64,000 nt of DNA from Chamaelirium japonicum (taxonomy: Eukaryota > Streptophyta > Magnoliopsida > Liliales > Melanthiaceae). The stretch spans positions 14,277,550 through 14,341,549 of the forward strand of contig OX393555.1 in assembly GCA_947650365.1 (NCBI GenBank). The letters run 5' to 3'. Of this stretch, positions 1-14,500 are shown piece after piece (position 1 is the stretch's first letter; every line of letters starts with the position of its first letter). The notes under the pieces were generated by a model. The model did not search any database. It worked only from the letters and a program-made list of their open reading frames with translations, and was not told where the DNA came from. Position numbers and translations under genes: made by a program.

Positions 1-650
1 ACCAGGTCGTGCGCACGTCGAGCCATATCATCAACACCTATTGGGGACAAGATGATGGAGCACATGTGTGTGGGTGCAAAATCTAGCCAATGCCTAATGG
101 TGGGACCTGCCAGCCTTGCCTGGGGCCTACAAAAACGTTAGTAGGATCCGTTAGCCCTGCTTGGGGGGTCCATGGAGGTGACAGTGGCACCCCCTTGCCC
201 AGCCTGGGTGTCCACAGGGATGATAGTGGGACCCACTAACCCCCGCTTGGAGCCTTAGGTGGCCACAAAAACCACCCTGGAAACCCGAGTATCTCCAAAA
301 AACCCTATAAATAATAGACCCGACGAATGTTCCAGATCAATCTTTTGATTCCCGGATCAAACTTTCGAAATCCAGAACTCAGCCATCCCTCTCTACTGTA
401 CCCTCCGAAGACAGACAAATAACACTCGGCCTGTCGAGATCACTACATTTCAGAGATAGTGAATTAAGGTTGCGCCTTACCGTATGGAGACGTAGGGTTC
501 GGCTGAACTCTGATACCAAACCCTTTTCTACTTTTCTCTAATCCTTATTCTCTCATTCACATCAAATTTCAAGTCAACAAGTCAAGATCAAATTGATTGA
601 TTATTGGGCGGAGTCTTCGGACGGCACGATGATCATCCCCCACATATGTT
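1..650. repeat. Dispersed LTR-like repeat, fragment at window edge
   Basis: This GC-rich stretch contains loosely repeated units built on GGGACCYRCYAGCCYTGCCTGGGG followed by a TATA-like 'cctataaataatag' near 303. The same layout recurs at 34680-35000, 44370-44960 and 45530-45850, and inverted at 32200-32370. The tail (420-640) also matches 44755-44960. The spacing of units, the TATA-like motif and the multi-copy nature suggest an LTR-derived repeat, but no complete element or terminal boundary is visible here. No gene is seen. Confidence 0.5.
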
Positions 651-673
651 AAAAAGGTTTTAGCAAATACAAA

Positions 674-1131
674 TAGGACCGCAAATGAACCAAGATGTTC
701 ATGAGTAGCTCGCGAACAAGCTCGATAGTTCAAGCTTGTTCGATTACTATTTGAGCCAAGCCCAAGCCTAGAGTTTAAGCTCGTTTAATAAACAAGTCAA
801 GCTCAAACATACTAAAGCTTGGCTCAACTTGACTTGTGATTATGTTCATTTAAGGATCATGAGCAAGCTCGTGAATTGGCTTGTGAATAAGTTCATAAAA
901 GGCATGAATAAACCAAACATACATAATCCAAGATTTTGTTTAAGATAGAGTTCATGAGCAAGCTCGTTAAGAGCTCGTTCGAGTAGGCTCGTTTATTAAA
1001 CAAGCCGAGCTCAAAAAGGCCAAAGCTCGGTTTGGCTCGATTACTAATCAAGTGAAGCCCAAGCTTGAACAACCAAGCTTCTAACCAAACCAAGCTCAAA
1101 CATATCAAAGCTCGGCTCATTTGCAGCCCTA
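674..1131. mobile_element. hAT-like miniature element rich in GAGCTCG motifs
   Basis: The ends form imperfect inverted repeats (TAGGACCGCAAATGAACC on the left; the right end read in reverse begins TAGGGCTGCAAATGAGCC). The interior is made of short inverted runs such as 'gctcgtttaataaacaagt'. No coding capacity is visible. Clean 8-bp target duplications were not found, perhaps because the next element inserted immediately to the right at 1137. The hAT assignment is by resemblance to common plant miniature elements. Confidence 0.5.
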
Positions 1132-1136
1132 TATAC

Positions 1137-2845
1137 TGTTGGAATTAAATCCTATTATCAGAGTCGTAGCGGAAGCAAAAGATAGATCCGAGAATCTCAT
1201 GGTGTATGTTTCATTACAATTAATTCTATAAAATAATCTACATGCAAATCTATGATATTAGCATATGTGTGGACACCCTAGAGGCATAGTACGATCTACG
1301 GAAGACATGCATGCATATAGTTAGGTGTTTAGAATTATCATACCTTATGAATTTTTGATCCGAAGATAATGAAACGATGATGAACCGCACGAGAATCGAA
1401 AGAAAAGCTGTCGAATAGCACATTGTCCTTTGCGAAGGGAGGAATCCTCGAAGTCCTATCTCTGAGTGCAAGGATGATGTGCCGACAAAGGATGGCACGT
1501 AGCGAAGTCTATGACGTGTCTCGAAGACCTCCTCTTTCTCTTTCTCTCTTCTTCTTCTTTCTCCTTTCCTTCCTCCTTTCTTCCGCTTTCTTCTTCCTTC
1601 TTTTTCTTGGCCGAAACAACAGAGGAGAGGGGGGGGGGGGGGGTCGGATTTCTCATGAGGAGGGAGAGAAAATTAGGGTTTTTCCCTCCTCCTCTCCTTA
1701 TGCCTTTATAGATCGGTCCCAAAGTGGGTTACGCTAGCGTAAACCATTTGTGTCCGGTCCTATAATGGCCACAATAGAAAAGGGGGGGGGGGGCGAATTT
1801 CTCAAGGGGATAAGGTCATGGGATAGGGTTTCCCTTATCTCCATGACACCTTGGACAAAAACGTCTTTTTATCGGGATACCGCTGATAGAGAGATATATT
1901 GAGGTACACTACTCGGAAACAAGTTCCGTCAGCGCCTATGAGCTTCTGGAATTATTTCGCTCATTTTAAGATCCATATTCAATATATTCTGAGCCATATT
2001 TTAGTATTGATCAAAATACCCCTATGGCCCCCTTAACACGTGTGAATTAGGTTCTTAGGCTTCGGGCTTGCACTCCATCATGCTAATTTTGCATCTAACG
2101 TGTCCAACTAGGTCGGGAAACAATTCCTATACGTAATGATAGGGTGGAACCTTCAAGGTTCAGGATCTCTAGCTCCAACCGGATCCCCGATTAGCTATTC
2201 CGGTGACACACCGAAAGTTTCGCTAGTCAACCCTAATCCGATTAACCCGTGTAACCACCCAGAGTGCGACGCGAGTTGAACTCTAGTGATCCTGAACTTA
2301 TGTTACTCCGTCGTAACCCTGTTCTCTATTATACTTTAATAATCTTTAGTCCCTCCTATTACTCGTGCCATGATTCGACTCGGGCGGTGGGGAGCACCGT
2401 CAGATCGCGATCGATCATCTGACGAGGATTTGATGACTTGTCATCTATAACACCACACCTTCCGGTGCTATGCCTAGCATCCGGAATGTCGTCAGTTATA
2501 CTGACAACCACCAGGCCTGGATTAATTGTGTGGATATATTGACTCATTAAAACACATCCATCCAACACTGGACGTCAGATAACTTGTAGAGATTGCATGT
2601 CACTCTAACGCCAGTCGGGTAACCAAATGTATCGTGGTATTGGATTATGGTAGGTCAACACACGTTGGCACATCAAAGTACCATACAACTGGTTGGCTCA
2701 GTGTACATGGTCCCTCAAGATTAAGGACAAATTATCTATAGTAGTAAGATGGTTTATGCACCAGTGTTTGAATCATTGAATTGTGCACCATCTTGGTTCC
2801 TGTTCAACACAATCATCGTGCTTGGTCAGGTGAATGAAAATCTCA
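1137..2845 (-). mobile_element. LTR-like block (probable solo or partial LTR)
   Basis: Read on the minus strand this block has a TATA-box-like 'ctataaaggca' (about 1703-1713) followed by a purine/pyrimidine-rich leader, and ends in '...ttccaaca' at 1137, a typical LTR terminus. There is no coding sequence. The right boundary is uncertain and is placed before the poly-T run at about 2847. No matching target-site duplication was found, so it may be a partial LTR rather than a solo LTR. It contains two long G runs near 1630 and 1780. Confidence 0.4.
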
Positions 2846-3789
2846 TTTTTTTTTTTTTTGTAAATTATACTTTACCCTCTAAAGTTTAGCCCAAAATCAC
2901 TTAACCCATCTTTAATTAATCTATATAACATGGCACGACGATATGTGAATGACTAGGATAAACTGACTAGGACAACTCGACAAAAACGACAAGAAGTTAA
3001 AAGCCCCCATTGTTGAATCACACTACTCTCCAACGGTTGAAATTACCAAATCAAAGATTTCAAAAGATTTCTCTCCAAAATCAAATCTTTTTTCAAACAT
3101 TTCCTTTTTTAAAGCATTTTTACCTTATTCCCTTCTTCCGACATTCAATTGAAATCTCTATTTGGAATGCATCTTTGTTGTGCTCCCCTTTCCACCATTC
3201 AATCAAAATCCCCATGATGGAAAGCATAAACCCTCACGCACGATCTTATCTGTTTTGGTCTCAACCACTACCCAACCCCCTCCTCAGCCTCAATCTAAAA
3301 TCGGCTCGCGATCTTTGTCCTGCCCTCAACCGCTACCCAACTTGAAGGCTCCTCCTTCGCCGAGTGTCGGTGCCACAAATATTTTTTCCACCTCCATCGA
3401 ATATGGGGGCCACCGTCGAAAATGAGCACCACAGCCTAATGTGTTGACTCCCATCGAATGTTGGCGCTGTCGATATAATTTTGCCGCTCTCGCCGAATGT
3501 TGGCGTCGTTGAATGATTTCTAACTCCCCTTGATGACAAAGCCCCCCCTCCCTCGTCGAAAGTGTTTTCCTGTTAAAGGTAGTTACTGCACTGCCGAAAT
3601 AGATCGGGCGTGTGTTGCTGCCGAAGGCGACTGTCCAAGTGCCGAAATGTGAGGGCATGCATAGTAAACTACATTTTACCTACTTTAATTTAAAAAAAAA
3701 GTTTATTAGTCGACAAAAGACATAGTCTGCTAACATTTCAAATTATAGTGACTGATTTAGAAAAAAAGAAACTTCAGAGGGGTTAAAGG
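2846..3789. other. Intergenic, no gene recognised
   Basis: A poly-T run opens this stretch. The middle part (about 3330-3660) is built from degenerate units around 'tcgaatgttggcgccg'. They resemble in style, though not closely in sequence, the degenerate repeats at 53.1-53.3 kb. Short open frames here look random. I see no gene. Confidence 0.4.
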
Positions 3790-4133
3790 ATTCTTAATTC
3801 ACCGCCACGGACCATCGTCTCCAAAGTATTCCAACCACTATCATCTCGTTCCCTTCGTCCTTATTCGAGATCCGATCGACCGCTGCCTCCCTCGTCGCCT
3901 CCCGTCGGGAAACGTTCGATCCACCGCCTCCCCGCCGGTAATCACTCCCCCGCCGCCGAGGGTTTGTGCTATTCCCCAATTACGGCTTTGCTTTTATTTT
4001 GGTCAAAGCTTCAGATTTTTTGATTTTTGAGATCACAGATTATGCATGCATTTGGTGCGTAATGCATAGGATTTTTTTTTTTTTTGAGATAATCTTTTAT
4101 ATCCGATCTCAGGTTTCTATCAATCCCTAAATC
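3790..4133 (+). promoter_or_regulatory. Probable promoter/5' UTR region of the FAX-like gene
   Basis: A pyrimidine- and GC-rich stretch (3800-3970) lies directly upstream of the putative first coding exon. It includes 'ccgccg|gtaatc', which could be a 5' splice donor near 3938, and 'tctcag|gttt' near 4112, which could be an acceptor 22 bp before the ATG. A 5'-UTR intron is therefore possible. There is no transcript evidence; this is inferred from position and composition. Confidence 0.3.
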
Positions 4134-4298
4134 ATGGCGGCACTACAACTATCCGAGCCCGGGGTGGCGGCGAAGAGGAGCTTGCCCTACCTCGAGCGGC
4201 TCCGCCTCCCTCCGTCCAATTCTAGGGTTTCTTCGCGTTGTTGGACTCGAGCGCAGGTGTTTCCTGTATTCAAGATCGACAAGATCAGCGCCCAAAAG
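4134..4298 (+). other. Putative first exon with plastid transit peptide (FAX-like gene)
   Basis: The exon has an ATG in good context (aatcATGGC) and encodes 55 residues rich in Ala, Ser, Leu and Arg with almost no acidic residues, as in a plastid targeting peptide. It ends at AAAAG|GTATGC, a good donor site in phase 0, which matches the phase-0 start of the exon at 12532. The pairing is inferred. The exon could instead belong to an unrelated broken gene, and an unseen first exon could lie elsewhere in the intron. Confidence 0.5.
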
Positions 4299-7200
4299 GT
4301 ATGCTGCTGTTCTTTAATTTGTTACCAGTACATGCCAGTACCTGTCGGCGCTCGGACGGCCGCCTTCGGCGGCGGCATGAGGCCGGCGCATTCTGCGTGG
4401 CACGCAACGGGTGCCTTCGGCGTAGCACGCAGCGATGGTCTTTGGTTCAACGCGGCCGGCACGATTGCATGCCCATGTAACCCGCGTATCAATACATTAA
4501 CAAGATGCTTGATGGATCTACCGTTGAATTTTTGATCCACCATGCGAAGGACCCGCATATTAGATCATTAGCAAGATGCTTGTTGGGTCAAAGGCCTTCA
4601 CTGCACCGCCGTCGGCAGAACCAACTTTCCTATGCTTCTTCTCTATTCGTTTTTCTTTTTTTCCCCTTTAAATCGGATTGTTCAATTTCGTTTACCCCAT
4701 GTTTATTTTTTTCAGCCTGTTTATCAGAAACACCTGACACTTTGTGGTTCTAAATATCCGTTAGAACTCATCCATACCAACCGCATCATTTTTTGTAAAT
4801 TGGCGTGTCTGTCGCCATTGCTCGGCCGCCTCTGGCGGCAAAACTCATTTGGCAAGGGCGATGAAATTCATTGGCGTCGACCCCTATATTCGTTCGTGGT
4901 GGGCATATTTGGTGGGACAATCTTTTCAAGGAATTTTTGTCACGTTCGTCAGCACGGGGGTGGCCAACAGAGACTTCCAATTCCTCAGGAATAGAGATTG
5001 TGATAGGTTTCCTTGGCACAAAGGTTTTTTTTCCAGTGGATTCTGACATGGTTAGGCAATTTCAATTTTGAGAGTGTTTCAATTGATTCTGAACTCTATG
5101 CTAGCGATCCTTGCGAGCGATTCCTCACCAAGCTCAGATCTCCTCCACTTGGTGGGCCCGGTGTACAACATGTACAGCCACATGTTGGCAGTAGCCCGAA
5201 ATTGAACCAGACTACAACTGATTGCATGCAGCTGTGATCCACATCGGGCTCACATACTGGGACCGATCGACTGGAGGAGATCTGAACTCTTCCTGATCAG
5301 GTTCGAGTGTTCGACGACCTTGTTAGGCCCATCGACGGCAAAAATAATTCAGCAATCATTTCACAACCTTAAAAATAGAGCAAAACCATAAACGTTACAA
5401 CTCACCAAAATATCAGTATTCTCCATATGTTCAACAATCAATGCCTTTCACGAAAACCTATTGTTGGAAAGAGAAAGACCTCCATCGTATATTGCATGTC
5501 GGTCCGGGGTGAATGCGATTCAATGTTTGGAGCTGGGTGTAACGGATACAGAGAGAAGGTTTAGTTAAGTTTTTTTTTAAATTTTAAATGAGATTATATC
5601 TCTGTATCTCTTCACCAAACCGTAGCATGGAGAAGTGGGAACAATTATCAAGGAACGAGCAAATTCTCTCTCCTCAAGTCAGCCATCCATTTCATCAATC
5701 CCCAACTGGTGAATCGCACATACCGATTTGGACGGTTGTGTTATTGATCGAGTTGTTAACTGATTTTTTGATGAAACGTGGCAAAGTGTTATTCACCTAT
5801 ATCTGTGAACCCGTCCGCCTCCCATGATCTGTCAACCCGTCTTCCCACCCCTCCCACAATCTAACATCGGACGACTGTGATCTGTGACATCATTTCCCCT
5901 TTCACAATTGTGAACCCGTTCTTCCCTCCCACGATATGTCAACCTGTCTGCCCCTCTCACGATCTCACATCAGACGGCTGTGATCTGTGACAGAATTGCA
6001 CCAATAATAAAAAAATAGTTATAGCTGTAGACAAACAGGATCTCACAATCGCGATCTCGGATGGCCCTTTGGGATGGGTGAATTGACGGTTGTGATCTCC
6101 CACTTTAACTCGGGATAGCATTGGAAAAAAAAAGAAAATCGTGGTAGCTGTAGATGTCTAACAGTTGGACTGTTCAACCCGTCCGCCCTCCCACGACCTG
6201 TCAATCCATCTGCCCCTCTCACGATCTCCCATCGGACGGTTCTTGTTGCCCTAGTTAGAATGACAAGTTTGTAGTTTTTTGGACGTGACTTCCCTAACAT
6301 GTATTATAGATATTTAGGAGCTTGTTTTGAGGAATCAAAGAAAAGACATTATTCATAAATTAGCATTGGAAATGGATAACATACATCTTATGGTTGGCAA
6401 AAATGGAATTTTGACGACATCAAGCTATTATACATAAATTAGAATGAATTTAATGAAATGTGCATAATAGAAAGACTAGGGAATGATCTAAGATTTATAA
6501 GGTGAAAAGAAAAATAGAAGGGTGGCGAAGCGTGAAGAAAACTTTAAATAAGGAAGTTACCGTCAGATTCCCTAGAGATGTGGTGAGTGAAAGATAATCG
6601 AAGCAAAAGATGACTAGATGCAAAGAAAGATACAATGTCTCCTCCGTCGGCATCCACTAGATTAGTTGTTGATGTTGGCTTCCCAGTTTAGGAAGTCGTC
6701 TAAATGCATCCTTTTGGAGAATTACGGATTTTGTTCTTCACCCCATCTCTACCATTGGATTCCAGAACCTTAACTATCCTATCAATGGCTTCATCGTGCT
6801 CCTGGTATCCCCGTTTCATGGGTTTTTTATTTGAATTTATGCCTCATCTCCAACGCATTCCTTGAGGTGGGTATCCAAGCGAATCTCGTGATCTGCTCGA
6901 TCTTTGGTTCTTAATCACGATCGACTCGACATTGCATGTTATCATGGTTCAAAATCTATGGAAATTTCTCGAAATATTTCGAAATATTTTTATTTTTGCG
7001 ACCCTCGAACGAAATGTGGGGGAAAGAAATATATCAAAATTTTTCAAAATTTGAACCTTAACTCCTAAACCCTTAAAACCTAAACCCTAAACTTTAAACC
7101 CTCAAAGCAAATCGTTCGACTTCTCCGGTGTGATTTTTTTCGAAAATTTGTTCCGGTGTGTACGATCTATCATTTAACACCAACCTGGGAAGATCAATTC

Positions 7201-10200
7201 AACGAAAAACGCATTCAAATGTTTGTTCAATTAAATTGAAGTGTAATTTTCTGAAAGTTTCGAATATGGTAAATCTTAGATTCTTTTCAATTAATCAGTT
7301 TCTAATTGTTTAATTAATATGATGGGATAAGAACATCAAATTTATCAACATTCAAGATTTGATATTTTTAAGATGGATTTGGGGATTAATAACTGAATTC
7401 ATCAAATTTATCTTTTAAAATTCTGGAAATTCTTGGGAAAAAAAATCAGGTCTTGATATTGATGAAATCACTCAAACTTTGAAAATGTTGTAAATCTTTG
7501 ACCGTTATGTATCTGTACAATATGTATACATACTACATTGACCTCCTAAACATTTGATAGTGTAGAAATATGATTTAAGCATTTCACAATATGTATCTAT
7601 TCTTGATTTATGATTGTCAAGAGTTTTTATTAAAAGATTCAATCATCTTAAGTATATTTCTATCATTTCTATAAAACTGCAATATTTCTATACTGTCGAA
7701 ATATTTCCACGCAATATTTCCATATTCCGCAATATGGAAACATTGGCCGAAATCGAAATTTTGAACCTTGCCTGTTATGCACTTGCATCGCGAGATTGAC
7801 AATAGTCCACTTTATGTCTGTCATCTCTTCATATCTCCACCTGATGAATCCTCGACGCACGTCTATGCCTCGTAGCCATAGACAACCTCCAGTACAATTT
7901 CCTCTGCAGCAGAACATTGGAAAACTTCACTCTGATAGCACTTGGTGTTGATGATTGGTTTTGATTTGATTTAATCAAACTGAATCATAGTTGGATCGAT
8001 GATTCTTTGAGAAGGATCAAATAACAAGCTAATAAAGTATCGAGTGGCTATATAAATGGGATGAAATTTTCAACTAGAAGGCTAATCATCCACTGTTGGA
8101 GACCCCATCGTATCTTCTGGGGTCTAATCATCCATTGGAGAAGAAGAGCCCAACAGATCATCCCAGTCGAAGACAAAACCTTCGGACTGCCATCACTTGT
8201 CGTCGTTGTCGGCGCATCACCCAAAATCTCACCTCAGCTGGAAGCCTAGACAATAATATCTACCAAATCCCTATCCGAACCAATATGCAGGGCTCCATCA
8301 AAAACCGTCGTCGGCCGCAAATCCCACCATGATCACTCGCCATCTCTCTTTGCTTTTCTTTTCTGTTGGCTTTTTTGTAGGTAGGCAGTACTGCTATCAG
8401 TCCGCAACTCGTAGCAGTATTATGGGTCGTTCTGTAGCAGAGTTTTTTTTTTGAATGGAACCGTTGCAGAGTGGGAACATCTCAGTTGAGATAGAGGGAA
8501 CAAACGGATACAAGAAAGGGTAGAAGGGATGACCAGATGCCTCAGTCTCACTCGATCTCCCGTGTTCCTTTATCTCTTCAACGAACATGGAGTCATGGAG
8601 CACCGGGAGACTTTAAGAAGCCAATTGACAAAGGGTTGCATGCCCATTTAGTTGTTTTAGGATCCCATGGTATTGTTTCATGCTCCAACCTAGTTTAGTT
8701 TTACTTGAATTGCAACATTCAGACTACGCACAAAAACTTCTTGATGTCATGCCACAAAACAACCATGCGCTTCCTTGGAATATACTAATCTGGTACTCTT
8801 CAATTACCTAGAAAGACATATTACATTGAGCCTTTCTCTTTTTTTTTTTGCGAAAAATTATGCAAATAACGATCTCTCCGGATAGAAAAACATTTAATTT
8901 TATTCTTAATGGATGCTCGACTCTTATAGATTACAAATAGGGACTCAGCTCCATAGGCAGGCACTGAAGAGAGCTTTTGATCTTGAGTTGACGACATGAC
9001 GCTCTCTTATGGCGCTATATGGCAATTGTCGCTTGATTGACTCAATCCATTCTTCAATGAAATGATCGAGAAAAATTCGGTCACATGTGGCGCTTTGATC
9101 AGCTGTTGCGTCAGAAGTGGAGCATTTGAGAATGCGATTGAAATCTTTCTACAGATGCATCAAGAGGGATTTGTTGTTCAGTAGGAGTACTTGGACATTG
9201 TCAAGTCAGTTGGATCTCTTACCTGGACGAGGTTAGGCAACAAAATTCATGTGCATGCCCTAAAAACCATAGTCACAAAGTTCGGGTTCGGCAATAAGTC
9301 GGCGAGGGAAAAACTCAGAAAAGTTCGGCGAAAATTGGAAAGTTCGGGAAAAAAACGGGTAAAAGTCGGGAAAAAAAAACGGGTTCGGGTTTTAATCGGC
9401 GAGGGTGAAATTTGGAAAAAAACCGGAAAGTTCGAGGCCTTTTATAGTCTAACAAAACTTGCAAAATGTAAGCCTAATTCTTCTATAGTGAAGACTGAAG
9501 AGAATAACAACGATGGAGAAAACATCACAAAATGAACACTAAATAAACCGACAATTGATGTATTTCACAAACAACACAAAATTTGAGGTGTATTAAGCCT
9601 TGATTCATACCTGAAAGGCTGAAATTGGGACTAAAAAGCGGTGGTTGCAATTCAATAAAAGTCATGGTGTTGCTAGGTCGGGCTTGCCTACACACAGTCT
9701 ACACAGAGAAGTAGTAACGAGACGAGGGAAGAGGCTCCGGCCTGCTGTGGGTATGCAGACAGACACATACAAGGAAGAAGAAGATCTCAAAGGAAGAAGA
9801 TGAGGGAAAGAGGAAGAAGATGAGAACGAAAAGGAAAGGTGTGAGGTTATCCTCTTACCTTGACCCCCGGCGGAGGAGAGTGCTGTCGTTGGCCAAAATC
9901 CAGAGGCTCGACGGAGGAGAGGGTCGCTGGAGGAGACGGAGTGGACGAGAGAGGCGGATTGAAGGAGTGGTGGTGCCGCCGGTCGCCGCTCTTGCAAACC
10001 CTAGCCCCGGTGGAGGAAAGGGTGCCGCCGTCAGCCAAAATCCCGAGCTCCAACGGAGGAGAGGATCTATGGTGGTGCCGCCGGCCGCCGCTCATGCAAA
10101 CCCTAGCCTCGTTGCATCAAAAGAGAGGAGCAGCCGAGCGGCCCAAGCTGAAATAAAATCCCGAGCGCCCGACCCCTGTGCCTTATTAAGCAGTAGTGGA

Positions 10201-11477
10201 CTGGTGGTATGCTGGACCCGCGGGACAACATATGGGTTATTACTGTGTTACCACTTCGGTCCGTTTTAATCACGATTTTTTGAAAAAAAGGCAAAAATTC
10301 GCCGATTTTTGTGACACGTTTAATTCGGGGTTAAAATCGACTATAAATTGGCAGGGGGGTAGAGCGCGATTTAAACGCGTTTTTTTCAATTATTCGGCGA
10401 TTTTTGTGACTATGCTAAAAACGAGCTATACAAGCAACACTAAAGTTAGACATCGAGGTTAGGGATGTATGCGAAGGTGGGTGAACAACATAACTCAGTG
10501 TTGAAATTTGAAAATATGGTTGCACGAGACGAGTGGGCATGGAATGCCTTGATCACAGATTTTGCACAAATATGCCGATGGTCAAAACCTTTGAGATGAT
10601 GAAGGTAGTGAACATCTCGACGAGCCTTATTTCTTTTACATCACTTCTTGTTGGGTGTGTCCATAATGGCTTGCTCAAGGAGGGCCTTCGCTACTTCAAA
10701 TCAATGATACACTGATTATGGACTAAAGGCGGGAACGGAGCATTATTCATGTAAGGTGAAACTAATTGAGGATCCGCATCCCGAAGGCACCATTGAAGCA
10801 TTGCATTTGATTGTGGACATGCCGATTGAGCCAAATATTGGTGTATGGAGAACTCTCTTGTCGGTTTGCACAATACATTTGGATTCATAGGAGAAGGAGC
10901 ATGTGCTGTAGCTTTTCTATGTGCCTTAGTCATAGGAGAAGGAGTCTTGAACGATACAATGGAGGTGAGAGATACCAAAAAAAGACAACTGACTTAACCT
11001 TTTCATGACAACAAAAAGAATTTTGAGGTACATCAAATGCACAAAGAGTTATGGCATCAAGTATATTTCAGAAGATAACTATATGCTCACTAGATACGCA
11101 GACATTTATTGGGCAAGATTTATTGATGATAGAAAAAAGTATATTGGGATATGTCTTCTGTATGGGTTCAAAAGTTGTTTCTTGATCTTCAAAGAAGCAA
11201 AAGACAATTGCATTATCATCTGCAGAAGCATAATACATTTCAGCTACAAATGCAACATGTGAAGCAATTTGGATTAGAAGGGTACTTGGTGAGTTAAAGC
11301 ATGAGCAAAATGATTTAACTATTATTGTCTTTTAGAGTGCAATGCCTAGGCGCTACTTTGACTACACTGCCCAAACGAATTCTTATTCTCTCAATTTGCG
11401 ATAAGTTCTTAAGAGCCATTTCAATTTTGGATGAGTAGGGGTCAAATTACATCAGCAATGCTGGTCAAGGCATGGGC

Positions 11478-11555
<78 letters not shown>

Positions 11556-14500
11556 GGCTGTTACGTTGAGCTGTGAGCTGCCGGGAGAGAAAATGAGCTA
11601 CGATTGATTTGTACACCCAAGAAGTCTTGGATTTTGATGAAATTTGGTGAGGGTGTTGTCTAAGGTAAAATGATCATCCTCACCAATTTTCATCAAATTC
11701 CAAAACTTCTAGGGTCATCAAATGTTAGAAGCAAAATCTGCAAATTTAACGGTGATTGCAGATGACAGATTTTGTTTCTACCATTTGATGACCCTAGAAA
11801 TTTTGGAATTTGATGAAATTTGGTGAGCATGATCATCTTACCTTAGACAACACCCTCACCAAAATTTATCAAAATCCAAAACTTCTATGGTGGGCAAATC
11901 AATCGCAGCTCATTTTCTAAACCGGTAGCTCACAGCTCGCTATAACATTCCTCATATATATATATATATATATATATATTCCATGCAATGTATATATGCA
12001 TCAGGTAGAACCCCTCCTTTTCGGGATCTGCATATATGTTTGAGTTAGGGTGGCGCACATGTTAAGAAGTTAAATCAAGTTAGGTTTAGGGGCGTTCGTG
12101 TTCAAGGCCTAATTCCAAGCTGGGCAAACCCTAGAAGTCAGGAATCAGATGACAACAAGCGGGATCAATGGAACAATACATTTTTGGTTCAAAGCAATTT
12201 CTTTTTCGATGTCAGAGCATCCCACTGCATTAAATATTCATGTATGCATTATTTCTTTCTGCTGAATTGCCCATCCATTTGTGCCATTATGCCTCAGAGC
12301 CAAGACAAGAACCATATACTGTAAGCAATTTCTTTATCTTTGTCAATCACCCATTCGTTCCATGGTTAGGATCCTACTTGTTCACGTGTAATATCATGTC
12401 TGCACGTACCAGTTAGACTAAAGAATATAATTAAAGAAGGGATGTAAAGAAAGAAGTTTTCTTTGTTTGCTGTACATTGTTTCAGTGATGTACATTATTA
12501 ATTGGTTATATTGTTTCTTTTTTGTTTCCAGATGTCAGTTTCAATGTGCCTCAATGAACGCAGTACGAGTACTCCAGGGTTTGAGGCCAATAGTACGTTA
12601 AAATATAGAGAGAATCGATCGGAGCAATTTATAGATGAGCCAGCAAAATCATATCAAACTGCGGACCCAGTTGGTGAGACACTAGGGGGCATGCATGCTG
12701 ACGATGAGGGTGTTCCCCAACAAAGAAAAGGTGCAAAAATCCACGACTTCTGCTTGGGCATCCCCTTTGGTAAGTTTCTGATCATAGTGAACCATCCTTG
12801 CATATTAATTACTCACCAAGTTAGTCACTGCTCGTTGACCTCTGAAACGATTTTCTTTACCCGCCGTTTATCTTGGTCTGGGGTCTGTCATAAGGTTAAC
12901 ATTCAATCAGTATGTTGTATCCATTTTGATGATACAAAAAGAATATCTGAAATAGTGCACCTTGTGATCCCTCTCCTTGCCACATGTTCTATAGTCGTGT
13001 GTTTCTTCGTGCACTTGGATTTTTAGGGAGTGTTTGGTTTGTGGGTGGTATCGGAAGATAACTTTCTATCCACAAAAAAAAAAATGTGGGCCCCACTGGA
13101 AGACGCATTTCTAAGAGAACCTACTCGTCTATCAGAAAACCTAAAACTTCTGAATATTTCTCTCTCAAACTGGAGAGAGAGGGAGGGTTTTAAGTTTTAA
13201 CCAGGAATTTAACTTTACAATTAAATTCCTGGTATCTTTTCCAGACAACCAAACAACAGTTGGAAAATCACTTTCAAATTTATTTCCTATCTTTTCCTTT
13301 CCAACGAATTCTTTTCTGGCACAACATTCTTACCAATCAAATACACCCTTAGGCCTTGTTTGTATTTTCCAGCAGTAAAGTTACATTTGAGTAGAATTTT
13401 AAAAAACTCGTCAAATGTGGATAACTATAGTCCTGTTGCAATACATTTGCAATTTCCCCCCAAAACAATATGAGTAACTCAAGTTTTCAGTATTATCATC
13501 CGTCTGTGTACATTTGCCGAATGTCCTTTACTTTACTGCTGGTAAATACCAACAGGTCTGTAGAGGCAACCAAGAAGAAAAAGAGAATGCCTACATGTTA
13601 TTTGCTACCTGCTTCAAAGATTTCAATACCTTAATTGTTCACTGTTGTAGCCGTTAAAACATTTTAGTTGCCAATGTCAAGAGTGATAATCATCAATGAT
13701 CCCGGTACAGGTGGAGTTGTATTCTTTGGGGGGCTAGTCGGCTTTTTTTTCTCGAGGAATCCTGCAAGTCTTACTACAGGGATGCTACTAGGGGGTGTTA
13801 TACTGGCCTTGGGTTTCATTAGCTTAAAGGTCTGGAGAAAAGGGAGATCCAGCGTACCTTTCATATTGGGTCAAGCAGGTATTTTTCTTAGCTCAGAGTC
13901 GAGCGATTATGCTAATAATACTGTCATTTTTTTTAATCAATTAAGATGCATCTTTTCAAAATGCTGAAAATTGGCTGTCTACCTGCATGTTGGCTAATTT
14001 GGTGAGGGAGTCTGACAACCTTAGAGGGTTGACGCCAGGTTGACAGCCGGTCGGAAAATTCTTGTCAAACTTCTTTAGAGTCGACATGATCTTGATCGGA
14101 TAAAGACTTGGGTTATTATAATCCTTTTTAAGTTCAAGACAGTCTACAAACATAATGATAGCTCATAGGAGAGCAATGAAATGCTCTGCAGCCCAGGTAC
14201 AGGATCCCATGCACACGAGAGGTGTGGGACCCACATGCAGCGTGGACCCCATGTGTCTGTACAGGAATCGCATACACGGGCTGCAAAGCATTTTCCCTTG
14301 AAGAAATAAGCAAGCATAACATGTCATCATTGTCGTAGTCTGCAGTCTTTTTTGTTTGCACACCATCGATGGTATGGAGCATCAAATGCAGTCACCTAAA
14401 CTATTGAAGGGTGCCTAGATCTTAGTAGAATTTTGGCTACTAAACATTCAGCTGGACGATCGTACACATCACATAATCCTGCTTTGCTGATGTTGCAGCT

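Noticed and set aside
7060..7105. Second interstitial telomeric tract (aaaccctaaac-like)
   Set aside because: Only a few diverged units over 40 bp; likely chance or common 5'-UTR-type motif.
6946..7767. Mutator assignment from flanking TGCATGTTA/TGCCTGTTA
   Set aside because: The 9-mers are not immediately adjacent to the terminal repeats and differ by one base, so superfamily assignment was left open.
9820..10269. 149-codon frame inside the hAT element
   Set aside because: Low-complexity Arg/Gly/Ala composition with an internal duplicated unit; no transposase motif such as a BED finger or hATC region.
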